34,189 bases of DNA from Ophiothrix spiculata (GCA_000969725.1 JXSR01S074639.1), one strand, 5' to 3'. Positions 11,438-21,607 are shown, counted from the stretch's first letter. Program-made: numbers and translations. Notes: generated by a model not told the origin, from the sequence alone.

Positions 11438-12371
11438 TTCAACATTCATCACAGCCCTATTTTTTGTAATCTTTTGTAAACGTTGAAGATCATCTGTTGT
11501 TCTGTTTCCAAGCATTCTCTTTGTGTAGTAAGGTATGACCAGTACATTTAATCGTCTGCTTGTCACTCTATTACATTTGCATATTGCATTAAAACTAAAA
11601 TTGAGTAGTGTAGTGATTATGACCCAGGCGTTGTTCAATCAAATTTGACCTCAAAATTTAACACAATAACACACTTTTGTTATCAGTTTTGCCTTTAAAG
11701 TTGTTTGTAAACCGTGCCGAATAAACATTCTTATGTCTAGATACCGGCGCCTCAAAATAACCGAGAGGTTTCACACGCAATATTGGTTACAATGTCACGT
11801 TTGAATCCCATAATACGCAAGTGACACTAACCTACTTGTTCTTTTGGAAAGTGTTCAGAATTATGACGAGGAATGCATCGACTATTATCTTAAAAGCATT
11901 CAATGTTACATTTTGCTTTAAATTTAGTGAATCATAGTCAGTAGCGATCGTAACGATCATGTGGGTCTTATTTGTAAAACTGTATAGATGTGTATTTAAA
12001 AAATATTTATACATTTTTATCAATGTTTATAACATGATAGTGACGTTAAAATGTGGAAGTTGCAAAAAAATATAGCAGTTGACTTCCGGATGCAATACAA
12101 TCAAATAAAGTGACAGTAAAAAATTTAGTTTATTTCACTAAACGCAACCCGTTAAGCACTGCCTGGATTGGTCGATGTTATAACTATGTTTTTAAACTAT
12201 GATTTTCACCCGTTTTTGGTAATTATCTTATTGATGACTATAAATAATAACTTTGCACCATCTTTAATAACTCGGCCCAAAACAAACACCTCTAATTTTA
12301 AACAATGTCCTCAAAAAGAAATTTATGTATATATGCATGCTATGTAGTAGGACATGTTAATGTTATCAAAT

Positions 12372-12634
12372 GGTTTATTTATTAGCAACAAACAATGGAC
12401 GTTTTATGGCAAAATACAAATTTTTGATTTATCGTCCATTTCTGTCCCAAATTATGGTTTCGATCCGGAAGTACTTTATGACGTTATAATTACGCAGCAC
12501 CTCGCTTAAAATTTTGCAATCGTTGGATAGGAGATGACCATACCTGCCCATTGATGGTAAAACCAAGTGCATGGGGCCTGGTTAGAAATGTAACAATCTC
12601 TTCATTGGAAGGTGCCTTGGTAGACGAGGGTCAA
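12372..12634. repeat. Truncated copy of repeat family A (unit 2)
   Basis: Paralogue of 2270-2530. The right end GGTAGACGAGGGTCAA (12619-12634) matches the terminal repeat GGTAGACGAGGGTTAA of the complete element at 23272-23663 with one change (TTAA to TCAA). The left end is not recognisable, so this is a fixed, ancestral insertion carried in all units. Confidence 0.75.
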
Positions 12635-12724
12635 CAATTCATTCCTAGTTTATTTGCAAACGGCATAAAGCATTTCGACATTTCGAAACTCTAAAAATTG
12701 TCACTTGATAATACTTAATATTCA

Positions 12725-13280
12725 GCATACCCTCAAATGAGTAAAAACAAGTCAACTTTTGAGTTAAATAGGAAAATCGGTATCAGGAGGGCGTTGTTCA
12801 GTTTTTACTCAAGTGAAGAGGTAACAGAAAATAGAACTTTTACTCTGCTGATGAGTGAATATTAACTCAACTTTTTACTCAACCCATTTTACTCCGCACC
12901 AGTTTACTTTTTTGATGTGTAGGCGTTAGGGATGACTGATGTTTACTAAAACTGCAGTAAATGTTAGTTTGACATGTTCTAAAATTGACTTAGTTCAGAC
13001 AGATATACTCACAGAAACACGTCAAGATTTGACTAATGCTCTAGATTATATGTTGAAGTCAGCATTATGAAGTATTTTTCTACTCATTCACTTTGAAGCA
13101 TTACATATATGGAAACGCAATGCGAGTAATCGGGTCAATTGTAAGACATACCATTTTCCACAGAGCAAAAGCTGGCCTTACAGAAATTTATCTGAAAGAA
13201 AACTGAATCTTATATATAGTACTCATTAATAGTTGACCCACTTATTTTATAAACATATCTATAAATGCTTCGCCCGAAAG
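12725..13280. other. Unit-2-only stretch with TTAACTCAA / TTTTACTC motifs
   Basis: About 0.56 kb inserted relative to unit 1 between AATACTTAATATTCA and GGAATAGTTTGAAAA. The left half has partly inverted motifs: CTCAAATGAGTAAAAAC and TTTTGAGTTAA near 12733-12765 against TTAACTCAAC and TTTTACTCAACCC near 12865-12890. The remainder is featureless. A decayed MITE at the left is possible but its ends are not clear. Confidence 0.4.
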
Positions 13281-13341
13281 GAATAGTTTGAAAAGCGGAA
13301 AAGAATAGTTTGAACTACTAAATTAGAGATGGGGTGCTTAA

Positions 13342-13762
13342 GGTAATGGACTACTTTGAATTTTTTTTTTATTTAAATGCCAATTGTTTTCATATTGTAG
13401 TATGTTGTTTCCTATGGTAATGCAAATTCATCGGAAAAATGGGTCAAAGGTCACCTAATTTGCATAAAAATGGCGGCCATTTTGGATTTTTTAGGGTATT
13501 TTTTACGGCATTTTTAATACCTAAATTTATTTTTTGAAAGTTTTTTTTTTTAATAATTGGTACTCAAGGATCTATAAAAATGCGCAACAGAGCCCTTTTT
13601 TGAGATTTCTGGATAGAAAGGGGTAAAATTTGGGTAAATTTGTCAAAAATTATGATTTTTTTAAAATGCGGTATAAGTTTTTCAATTATTTGATTTCATA
13701 ATCTAATTTTTTGTGAACCAAAAGCTTCGTAATCTGACTACCCTAATCCCAGAGCATTGACT
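13342..13762. mobile_element. TTAA-flanked element, family B (unit 2)
   Basis: TTAA (13338-13341) is followed by GGTAATGGACTAC, and the right end on the other strand reads AGTCAATGCTCTGGG with TTAA at 13763-13766: short imperfect TIRs. The interior is T-rich, with AAAATGGC-G-GCCATTTT near 13467. The right end (about 13670-13762) matches 28673-28770 in opposite orientation, proving that this is a repeated family. No coding capacity. Confidence 0.6.
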
Positions 13763-14525
13763 TTAAAAAGTATTTCCTTTACATGCACTTGAAAATTCTC
13801 TTTTCAACCTTTTTCCAACAAGAGTCAAGTGTTGTAGTGTTTCCCCTTTCCTACATTTTTAATTTCAAACGTATGCGTGATGATTTTCAAATGATTTATT
13901 ATTCTTTTGAAACAAAACACGATTGCTTCCTTTAAATGTTTCGTTGATCAATAAACATCGTTAATTTGAGAATTGGACATTAAAATTCAAAAATCAAATT
14001 TGTATTCCTTGTATTCTAAATATTCAAGATTAACCAGAAGGGTTATAGGCACTTCCTTTAGGAACACTTTAACAATTTTTTGCATGTATCCTCATCTTAT
14101 ATATAATAGACAACGAATCGAAAGGTAACTTGTACTTCCATTTGAATTTGAACAACGTCCGAGATCTCGCTGCGGGGCTAGGACGTAAATGATAACGCAA
14201 GATAAACAATTCTTGAAAATTCTGTCTTGGCTTTTAACCCACGTTAGGAAATATGAAACGCTGTTCTTATTCCCTGCCCGCACCATATTTGATTTTGTGC
14301 TTTATGACAATCACTTGAAGTCTTTGCATTGAATTTAGACCTAGATTCAAGATATTGAATGTTGTTATTCAGTCATTCGAGACATACAGAGCTGTTTATT
14401 CACTTCGACTGCAATTTCAAGTATTTTATACCAGCGACATGTTACTGAGTAGCCTCCTATTTGTAATTTCTCATGTTATTTTTAATATTGGTCATAGGTA
14501 TTTTAACTGACCAACTAGGTGTTTA

Positions 14526-14744
14526 TCCTGGTAGAAATCGAGTACAATTCTAGTACAAATCGAGTACAATAATTTCTAGTACACGATTGGAATATGGACA
14601 TTTGGAACATCATTCGAGTACACATTAAGTACCCTTTTAGTACAAAAAATGTGTACTAGAATTGTACTTAAAGTGTACTCGAATGATGTTCCAAATGTGC
14701 ACATTCCAATCTTGTACTAGAATGGTACTCAATTTTCTCCAGGG
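14526..14744. mobile_element. TA-flanked palindromic MITE, GAGTAC-rich
   Basis: A 219-bp element, nearly a complete inverted repeat. The left end TCCTGGTAGAAATCGAGTAC and the right end (other strand) CCCTGGAGAAAATTGAGTAC continue inward to shared GGAACATCATTCGAGTACAC. TA lies on both sides (14524-14525, 14745-14746). The empty site in unit 3, GTGTT-TA-TTTTGTTCAAT, and the filled site GTGTT-TA...TA-AGTTGTTCAAT establish insertion into C1 of unit 2 only. A Tc1/mariner-type source is inferred from TA. Confidence 0.88.
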
Positions 14745-14789
14745 TAAGTTGTTCAATATCTACCATAAGCATTATATTTCTCATTTTTC

Positions 14790-15228
14790 TTGATGCATTC
14801 TTTGTGTTAAAGTTCATGGCTTTACCGGATAGTCAGAAAAAATGTAAAGATATTATTTATATACATGTATTATAGTCCATGAAACAGACTTAAATATAAC
14901 GATTAACGATTGTTTTTAATTTCAATGGGTAATCTAGAACAGAAGTTATGCTTTCTCAAAAATGTTGATGCACACTTTTCTGGTCTAATTTCGCTATTTG
15001 GTTAGTTCCTCATGAATGAAGATCCATTGAGTAATGTCCTTAACACTTCAGAGGGGGGGGGGGGACTACGCGTAATTCACGCGTAGTCCGATCAACAACT
15101 AGGTGGGTGCATAATTCATTAATGTTAGGAGACATTTATTTTGTCATGGTAGCTGACTGCAAGGAAGTGTTTGCCAAGATAATTTATGCCTTGTGCACCT
15201 TTTTGTAAAACTCATATCAGAGTAATTA
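14790..15228. other. Unit-2-only stretch, no gene seen
   Basis: Sequence without counterpart in units 1 or 3. Apart from the G run and hairpin at 15053-15089 I see nothing recognisable. Confidence 0.6.
15063..15089. repeat. 11-bp perfect hairpin after a 12-G run
   Basis: GGACTACGCGT and ACGCGTAGTCC flank AATTC. It is immediately preceded by 12 consecutive G (15053-15064, overlapping the stem by two bases). Not seen in units 1 or 3. Confidence 0.85.
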
Positions 15229-15230
15229 TA

Positions 15231-15486
15231 TGTAATGGATCACCCCAAAAGGGGGGACTTTGCAGATGATATCAATTTTGATTTTATCATTTCATCTGTT
15301 ACAGCATAATTGTCTAAACTTTAAAATGACGCCTTACATGTTGAAATTTATAAAGGCGATCACATTTTATAACAGAAAATCTTCTGAAAATTCTTATTAT
15401 TTTGTTTATTTTTTACCGCCTGTTTTTACCTGTTTCTTTAAAAGTGTTCTGTCGCAAAGTCCCCGTTTTCGGGGTGAGCCATCACA
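15231..15486. mobile_element. TA-flanked MITE, family 1 (copy b)
   Basis: Second copy of the MITE at 284-535, about 256 bp, with the same imperfect terminal inverted repeats and TA on both sides (15229-15230 and 15487-15488). The right end keeps the motif GTTTTCGGGGTGAGCCATCACA. It lies in a stretch of unit 2 that has no counterpart in units 1 or 3, so no empty site is available here. Internal sequence aligns along the full length with copy a with many substitutions, indicating two independent, fairly old insertions. Confidence 0.85.
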
Positions 15487-15488
15487 TA

Positions 15489-15866
15489 TTTGAACGTTTT
15501 TATCTCGGTTATACATTTTACTCCCTTACAACCTTTTACGGACCGTTATTTAACTTCTGGAATTCGAGTAAAGTTTATTGAGGTGTCATTCCTTATAACA
15601 TTGTATTTGCAAATATTTGAAACATTTGAAAATGACAAGAGGCTGAAATTGTACGACTTGTTTGGGATGGACGCTCACAATTTTGCAAGGGGCGATTAAG
15701 TTCTAGTAGGCAGACACAACAAGCCCACGCAATTCAAATTGGCATTGAATGCAAAGACACTATAATGCCATGAATTATATCAATGTAAGCTTACGTACAT
15801 ATGAATACATAGGCTAACATAATCAATAACGGCTCATGCAACGCTTGGTTTAAAACGAATATGTAA
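15489..15866. other. Unit-2-only stretch, no gene seen
   Basis: Between MITE copy b and the inverted segment. One 69-codon plus-strand frame ends at 15699 (including FENDKRLKLYDLFGMDAHNF). It lacks any family I recognise and has no paralogue in the window for a conservation test. Confidence 0.45.
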
Positions 15867-16275
15867 CCAGGGAAGCTACTGCCTTAGTTCAACACGCCTT
15901 ATATTTAAAACTTAAATGCTGTTGTGGCTACCATGAAATTATTATACCGACAAAATAGTGGGAAAAAAAAATATAATTAGCTTCATGGAACAAGCTGTCA
16001 GGGAAAGATATACTCCACTTCCTATCAAATATTCAGCGAGATATGTAAAACAGGTATGGTAAAGGATAGAGTCCATTCTTTTTATTGATACCAAAATCAC
16101 AAAATCATGAAAATCGGCCAAGGCGTGACGTAATTTTGACAACATTATAGTACTTAATTTAGCTGTAAAGGCCATAAATATCAGATTTTCATGGAGTTTT
16201 GACTAATAAATAAAGGAAATGATAATTTTAACAAGTCCTGAAAGTTTAAGTTTCATATTTTTTCAAACCACTTTT
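15867..16275. repeat. Segment inverted relative to unit 3 (unit 2 copy)
   Basis: Reverse complement of 31211-31615 over about 405 bp: CCAGGGAAGCTACTGCC at the left corresponds to GGCAGTAGCTCGTCCCTGG in unit 3, and TTTCAAACCACTTTT at the right corresponds to AAAAGTGGCTTGAAA. Immediately to the right both units continue in the same orientation with GGACGAGGTTTAATCAAAAT. Its core (CGTGACGTAATTTTGAC, GGCCAAGG on this strand) belongs to the family A repeat group. Confidence 0.85.
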
Positions 16276-16437
16276 GTGGACGAGGTTTAATCAAAATAAT
16301 TACCAACGTTGGATGACACGAATTGTGGTAAACTAAGTATTTGTGAAATATCTGACCAAAAATTTCGGCAGTGTTAGAAATTAAGACAGATTTGATTTAA
16401 AGTCTGTATCAAAAATCAAAAGTTATCTTCAATGATC

Positions 16438-17072
16438 TGTCTTTCTCATCACGGAGACATCCCTAGATTTAAATACGCATGCACTATTGGAATAAGCCTG
16501 GTTCTCCACCAATGTAAGGAAAATAATTGCTAAACAGTCAGTTTTATCATCACGTAAATCCTCCCCTTGTGACTACGCAACTGCAAAGAATATGTGCAAT
16601 GTTCTTGTTTATGCGATGTAAAACTTGTGAACCAAGAAGCACGTCATTTATTTTTATTTCAGTTTTGTAGAGCAAATTATACTCACAGCAGAACTTGATG
16701 ATGCTCTACTTCTTATATTTAAACCAATATCTTGTAGAATTTTGTTTTCTTAATTCGACAACACCGAAGCACTACATATAATTATGGTTAAGGCAATACT
16801 CAAATTGACCTAAGAGCCAATGTCATTCATGAGCCATGCCAGTTTTCGCGGAACAATAGATGGCACACTTAACACTCATTTGACCCACTTATGTCAACGT
16901 ATTCTGTAAATGGTTCGATGACAAAGGAATAATAAAAATGAAAAAAATATGTATAATACGATGATCTCGATTTCGAATGCAACCTTTTCCGTTGGATCAA
17001 CTGTTGCTCTGTTTCAGACTAATGAACTATTTCTTGAATTCGATAAAAGTACAGACAGGAGATAAGAAATAA
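16438..17072. repeat. 635-bp tandem duplication, first copy
   Basis: Begins CTGTCTTTCTCATCACGGAG and runs to GACAGGAGATAAGAAATAA. The second copy follows at once at 17073. Unit 3 has one copy (about 31777-32440). The segment includes AATGTAAGG/AATGTAAG, a polypyrimidine tract and TTTATTTCAG, resembling an intron, but candidate exons on either side show no protein-like conservation between copies. Confidence 0.85.
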
Positions 17073-17451
17073 TGTCTTTCTCATCACGGAGATATCCCTA
17101 GATTTAAAAAGGCATGCACTATTGGAATAAGCCTGGCTCTCCACCAATGTAAGAAATATTTTTTTTGCAAAAAAGTCAGTTTTATCATCACGTGAATCCT
17201 CCCCTTGTGACTACGCAACTGGAGGGAATATATGCAATGTTCTTGTTTATGCGATGTCAAACCTGTGAATCAACAAGCACGTCATTTATTTTTATTTCAG
17301 TTTTGTGGAGCAATATATACTCACTGCAGAACTTGATGATGCTCTACTTTTTATATTTAAACCAATATCTTGTAGAATTTTGTTTTCTTAATTCGACAAC
17401 ACCGATCGAAGCACTACATATATGGTTAAGGCAATACTCAAATTGCCCTAA
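17073..17451. repeat. 635-bp tandem duplication, second copy, left part
   Basis: Matches 16438-16810 closely, then is broken at CAATACTCAAATTGCCCTAA by the 3.8-kb transposon. It resumes at 21250 with GAGCCAATGTCATTCATGAG and continues to about 21512. Confidence 0.88.
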
Positions 17452-17989
17452 TAGTAACCCTAAATTAAACATATCTAAAGGCAATCTGTGATAAAATCTT
17501 AAAGAAGCTAATTTCAACTGATTTAAGTTGGTAAGGGTGTCAACACTTACCAAAAAAAAAAAATGAGCTCGGATGAGGGATGGGGAAAGTGCGTTTCGGA
17601 GGGGTCAAAGGTCATTGTCCTCAAATATTGATTGAAGTGTATCATGTTGGGTGTCAAATGAAAGAGAATTTAATTTTAAACCAAGCAAGTGACATTTGTT
17701 TTTCCATATCATGTTTCTGAAAAATGCTAAATTAAATTGAAAAGTATAAGCACTGTTTAGTATGCTATTTCTGGGGTTTTACCCATATAAATCAAGCCAA
17801 CAGTAGAATCATTTTCTAATATAGGCTGTATAAATTCAGGTATATTTTAATATCATTTTAAATAAAAAGGTCATGTATGGCTTATGATGTTGGTCTATAC
17901 TTATAATTGTATGAAAAATGTGCTTAAAGCTGCAACTGTAAACCGAATTACAACGTCTCATTAAAAAGTAACTAATATTCCTATACTGT

Positions 17990-18146
17990 AGCCCACAGAA
18001 ATTGCCGGTCCATATGTACATGTATCCAAAGGGAACCGGGTACTGAGGAAGAGGATGATGGACCACGACCAAAGCGCAAGAAAGTTGCACAGGCAAGCGA
18101 TGAGATTTGTAACAAGGGTAGAAAAAAATCATTAAACAGTAAATAG
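17990..18146 (+). pseudogene. Acidic/basic N-terminal-like fragment of the transposon gene
   Basis: The frame ending at TAG 18144-18146 reads CTCIQREPGTEEEDDGPRPK followed by RKKVAQASDEICNKGRKK: an acidic run then a basic cluster like a nuclear localisation signal. It is upstream, on the same strand and in the same element as the QDTD pseudogene, so it may be its N-terminal portion. A separate exon or chance frame is equally possible. The hAT-like insertion at 18237 lies between the two. Confidence 0.3.
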
Positions 18147-18236
18147 TTAACAGAAAACATGTATAGAAATTATATTAGATTTAACATACTTGAGACAAAA
18201 CATGACAAGGATCAAAAATTAAACAGGAGTAACTTT

Positions 18237-18978
18237 CAGGGGCGTCAGAACCGTGTGAGCCATTTGGGCTTTGGCCGCACCACTTTTCAGTCGGAAAACA
18301 AAACAAAATAAATAAATGTAATATTCATACACTCCGCGTGCACGCGCGTGTCTCCTAGCCAATCAGAACGCATGGATATAAAGTACGCTGAGTGCCAACC
18401 CTGCTGAGTGCAGTGGATTTTCACAATGCACTGAGCTTGTTGCGTTCCGGTTTGCGTGGCAGGCGTTTAGTGCGTATGAATGTTTCATTGTTTTTGTCGG
18501 GTGATTATTTATTTAGTTTAGAGAAGTTTTTGAATTTGATGGTCATATTAAAGGCCTGATTTAAGTTGATAAAATATACAATATTATTTTTCTGTCGTGT
18601 ATGAATTAGATTAATAAATTTGCATTTCATAATGCTCGTAAAATGAGACAAAATCAATGCACTTGCGGTAAATTTTGATTGCTGTCCAATGCACTCAGCC
18701 CCTACGGGCCTCGTGAATTGGAGGCATCAAAATTGACCGCGCGTGCATTGATTTTGTCTCATTTCACTCGCGTATGAAATGCGCATTTATTAACCTATAA
18801 TAGTTTGATGCGTTTTATTATAGTCACAGCATAAATAACCACAACACAGCACTCTACTTATTAGTAGATGTTGTCTTTTAGGGCTTAATTGTTTCCTTAT
18901 TTTTTATAACTAAAGGGCCAATGCCGCACCACTTTAACAAAGGGCCGCATCACTTGTATTTTCCTTCAGACGCCCCTG
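18237..18978. mobile_element. hAT-like non-autonomous element nested in the 3.8-kb transposon
   Basis: A 742-bp element with TIRs CAGGGGCGTC(A/T)GAA at both ends and an 8-bp target duplication, GTAACTTT (18229-18236) versus GTTACTTT (18979-18986), one mismatch. CAGGG termini plus 8-bp duplications are characteristic of hAT elements. Subterminal GGCCGCACCACTTT also recurs inverted near the right end (AATGCCGCACCACTTTAAC). It encodes no transposase. In turn it contains a 183-bp palindromic MITE. Confidence 0.85.
18611..18793. mobile_element. Palindromic MITE nested in the hAT-like element
   Basis: 183 bp, starting TTAATAAATTTGCATTTCAT and ending on the other strand TTAATAAATGCGCATTTCAT. The arms pair for about 65 bp through AAATGAGACAAAATCAATGC and AATTTTGAT, with CpG-rich differences between arms. 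The flanks allow a TA or TTA/TTAA target, not resolvable without an empty site. It is the innermost level of a three-deep nest. Confidence 0.8.
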
Positions 18979-19194
18979 GTTACTTTGAACCTAATAAGAA
19001 AAACAAAGTAAATACTGTAAGTCAACTTGATGTGATGAAAATATTAAACATCATACATGTACATTGTTCTTAGGCTTAATAAATACTATAATCAATATGT
19101 ACAAGTAATACACATTTTAAAGCACATATTTTGATTGGTTTAGTTATTGTTTTAGGTCTACATGTATATCATAATGGCTGAGCAAGATAAAGGA

Positions 19195-20030
19195 ATTGAA
19201 ATGTCTCAAGCTTTAAGCTAACTCATGTTCGGTTCCAACATCACATTTCACGATGGATCGTCTGATGAGAAAACCCCAACAGTATGAATTTAATATGCTC
19301 AAAGAATCATCAACTAAAGTTGAAATAAATGGAAATAAGGCATATGTATAGTTGACTGAGGATGGCTACTTCAAAGTAAAGTGGGCTTTGGGTGATACCA
19401 TCATGTCTATTGCGGATGAGTTCATATATCAAATACATCAAAGGCAAGTTCCAGAACCCTACAGTAGTGCTTGACGTGTATGATTGCGAGCCATCCTAAT
19501 GATCCTATGATCTTGAATATAAGCAGCGAATAATGGAAAAGAAAGTATCTCCGAATTGTAGATTAACACTAGAATTAAGTGTACCATGCGACAGAAAGTT
19601 TTTCTGGCCATTGAGAAGTATAAAGGCGCTCTCAACTCACTCATATCTACAGTGGTGACTACTTGTAGAAACAGCATTGGTGTTAGTCAGGCAAAAAGAC
19701 AGATGATGGACGAATTTTGGACATAACAGTTGTTGTTGTAGCTCAGGATACAGATTTACTAGTTTTGCTCTCTTCCAAGCAATAGGCCTAATTGTTGTAA
19801 TATGTAGATGCAAATGGACTTCAATAATGAAGTTTACGATATATCTATTATTGAGATTGGTTACTAAGAAGAATATCACTTCAAGTATGGCTGGTCAGGA
19901 ATTGACACAGTGTCAAAGATTAATGGTCATACGAAATATTCTTTGTACAAGTCCACTTTTCCCCAGAATGTTATGTATTCACATGTTTATCATCAACCGA
20001 ATCAGAAATTCAGACAGCTGACACACACAC
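19195..20030 (+). pseudogene. Broken QDTD/GCDT-type protein gene (PIN/FEN-like nuclease relative?)
   Basis: Pieces in successive frames follow the order of a familiar uncharacterised invertebrate protein family: LTEDGYFKVKWALGD (from about 19352); YIKYIKGKFQNPTVVLDVYD (about 19427-19486); VFLAIEKYKGALNSLIST and GVSQAKRQMMDEF (about 19600-19720); VVVVAQDTDLLVLLSSK (QDTD at 19744-19755); and GIDTVSKINGHTKYSLYKST (from 19898; GCDT in the family). Breaks visible: stops at 19349-19351, 19497-19502, 19724-19726 and just after SSK, plus frame changes near 19425 and 19720. The lost Cys of GCDT is also notable. Acidic QDTD and GCDT motifs recall PIN/FEN nuclease sites; that link and any transposition role are inference. 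It is clearly non-functional. Confidence 0.7.
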
Positions 20031-20119
20031 AAAGATGCGGCCAACTAAACTTTCTATTTTGAAAACTGTTGTATGTGATGTTTTCTCAAGAATTGTTAAT
20101 ATTGTTTAAGATATTATTT

Positions 20120-20460
20120 CAAATCTAGACTACCAACGTCGGAGTACCAACGTAGGAGTAAACCGACATTGCGGGTGAAACCATCGCCCTTCAGCTGGGT
20201 TATGGTTTAGACCTTGTTTCTAGATGGAATGATGACATCAGATGTTGGAGATGACGTCATATCCTGCAAGTAATTGTCTTTATTGTTCTGTGCCAGGCGT
20301 GTGATAGGTTGACTCTAACACCACCTCTGCGGTTGAGAGAAGGTTGTTCTGGTCTCCTCCAAACTGCTTCCTTGAAACAAGGTCTACATCACGGGAAAAG
20401 GTTTCGCCCACAACTTGCCTGTCATATTGTGCGGGAGCGGGGAGCACCGCTCCCAGGAAG
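20120..20460. repeat. Foldback-like block inside the transposon
   Basis: TAGACCTTGTTTC (20208-20220) pairs with GAAACAAGGTCTA (20374-20386), and GGGTGAAAC (20173-20181) pairs, one mismatch, with GTTTCGCCC (20401-20409), in mirrored positions. A smaller hairpin, GGGAGCGG-GGAGCA-CCGCTCCC, lies at about 20434-20455. It could be another nested decayed MITE. Confidence 0.5.
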
Positions 20461-21090
20461 CAACAAAAGAAATTGAGGAACTTGTGCCTTCATGTGAAAA
20501 AATAAATACAAGCTGATTGAGGACACTTTGAATTTCAAAAACTTGCTCCTGAGGAAAAAATAATATTTTTATGTCCTGCCCACAACATCAGTTTGCTCTG
20601 AGTAAGTATGTCTGGTAGTCTAGATTTTAAATGATATCTGAACTTGAATCAACTCAGATGAATGAGAGTATACAAAAAGTACATGATTAACATTGTTTAA
20701 TTGATACAAATGTATTCATCAATATTTATGCACCAGTCATTCATGTATGTATTTGATGATATAATGTCCGTGACGGGTAAAAATAGATTCCAATGACCAT
20801 TGAATCATATTACATTCGATAATGTGCACATTTGCACATGTAACTAACTCTACTGGTACTTTTATTTTTGAAACTATTAATATTTACATTGTACCATTTT
20901 ATGAACAGTGCATTATTTACTGTATATTCAACACAGATATACATAGCAAAATGTGTTTCCATTACATTAGATAACATATTAAAAAAGTTGAATGGATCGG
21001 ATCTATAATGATTAATCGCTTGAAATATAGTACCAGACATTGTTATTGTCTTTAATTCATCCTGACATTTCATAGAAGCATCATATGATA
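20461..21090. other. 3' interior of the 3.8-kb transposon, no gene recognised
   Basis: AT-rich sequence between the foldback block and the right inverted repeat. A 100-codon minus-strand frame at 20810-21112 has no family I recognise and no stated start context; I do not call it a gene. Confidence 0.5.
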
Positions 21091-21246
21091 AAATTAATAC
21101 CACCTTCTCCATTTAAAATTAAATTTCCTTTCATTTGACACCCAACTCGATACTCTTCAATTGATGTTTGAGGTCAATGACCTTTGACCCCTCCGAAACG
21201 CTTCTTTAAAATTTTTTCACAGATTAAACTTAATATAGGGATACTA

Positions 21247-21512
21247 TAAGAGCCAATGTCATTCATGAGCCATGCCATTTTTCGCGGAACAATAGATGGC
21301 ACACTTAACACTCATTTGACCCACTTATTTCAACGTATTCTGCAAACACTTCTGTAAATGGTTCGATGACAAAGGAATAATAAAAATGTAAAAAAATATA
21401 TAAAATACGATGATCTCGATTTTGAATGCAACCTTTTCCGTTGGATCAACTGTTGCTCTGTTTCAGACTAATGAACTGTTTCTTGAATTCGATAAAAGAA
21501 CAGACAGGAGAT
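21247..21512. repeat. 635-bp tandem duplication, second copy, right part
   Basis: Continuation of 17073-17451 after the transposon: TAA then GAGCCAATGTCATTCATGAG through GAACAGACAGGAGATCAATA. It matches 16812-17066 and, in unit 3, about 32154-32440. Confidence 0.88.
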
Positions 21513-21556
21513 CAATAAAATACTGTAGACAAGGAATACCTGGAAAATATAGCCCC

Positions 21557-21607
21557 NNNNNNNNNNNNNNNNNNNNNNNNNNNNNNNNNNNNNNNNNNNN
21601 NNNNNNN
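21557..21607. other. Assembly gap (51 N)
   Basis: Run of N between AATATAGCCCC and ATTGACGACAATG. Both edges are present in unit 3 separated by 286 bp (32477-32762) and in unit 1 by about 284 bp (4546-4829), so the N count probably understates the missing sequence by about 235 bp. Confidence 0.98.

Larger units (their letters stand above)
17452..21246. mobile_element. 3.8-kb DNA transposon with TIRs and TAA target duplication
   Basis: Interrupts the second copy of the tandem duplication: the uninterrupted sequence GCCC-TAA-GAGCC (unit 3) becomes GCCC-TAA, element, TAA-GAGCC. Termini are TAGTAACCCTAAATTAAAC and, on the other strand, TAGTATCCCTATATTAAG. They continue inward through AATCTGTGA-AAAAT, TTAAAGAAGC and then a long well-kept block (GCGTTTCGGAGGGGTCAAAG, TGGGTGTCAAATGAAAG), over 150 bp of inverted repeat in all. 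The left arm carries an extra about 85 bp with TTGGTAAG...CTTACCAA. The body holds a broken plus-strand pseudogene (about 19195-20030) and a nested hAT-like element. A 3-bp duplication fits several superfamilies; I leave it unclassified. Confidence 0.85.

Noticed and set aside
14092-14286. Minus-strand frame shared with unit 3 (30713-30931)
   Set aside because: Unit 1 has an in-frame stop and the C2 version is unrelated in frame; no sign of coding constraint.
17165-17491. 108-codon frame and the intron-like GTAAG / TTTATTTCAG arrangement in the 635-bp repeat
   Set aside because: The two copies and unit 3 differ by frame-changing indels and amino-acid changes; the last codons read into the transposon terminus.
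20810-21112. 100-codon minus-strand frame near the right TIR of the 3.8-kb transposon
   Set aside because: No family recognised, opposite strand to the pseudogene, and AT-rich composition makes a chance frame likely.
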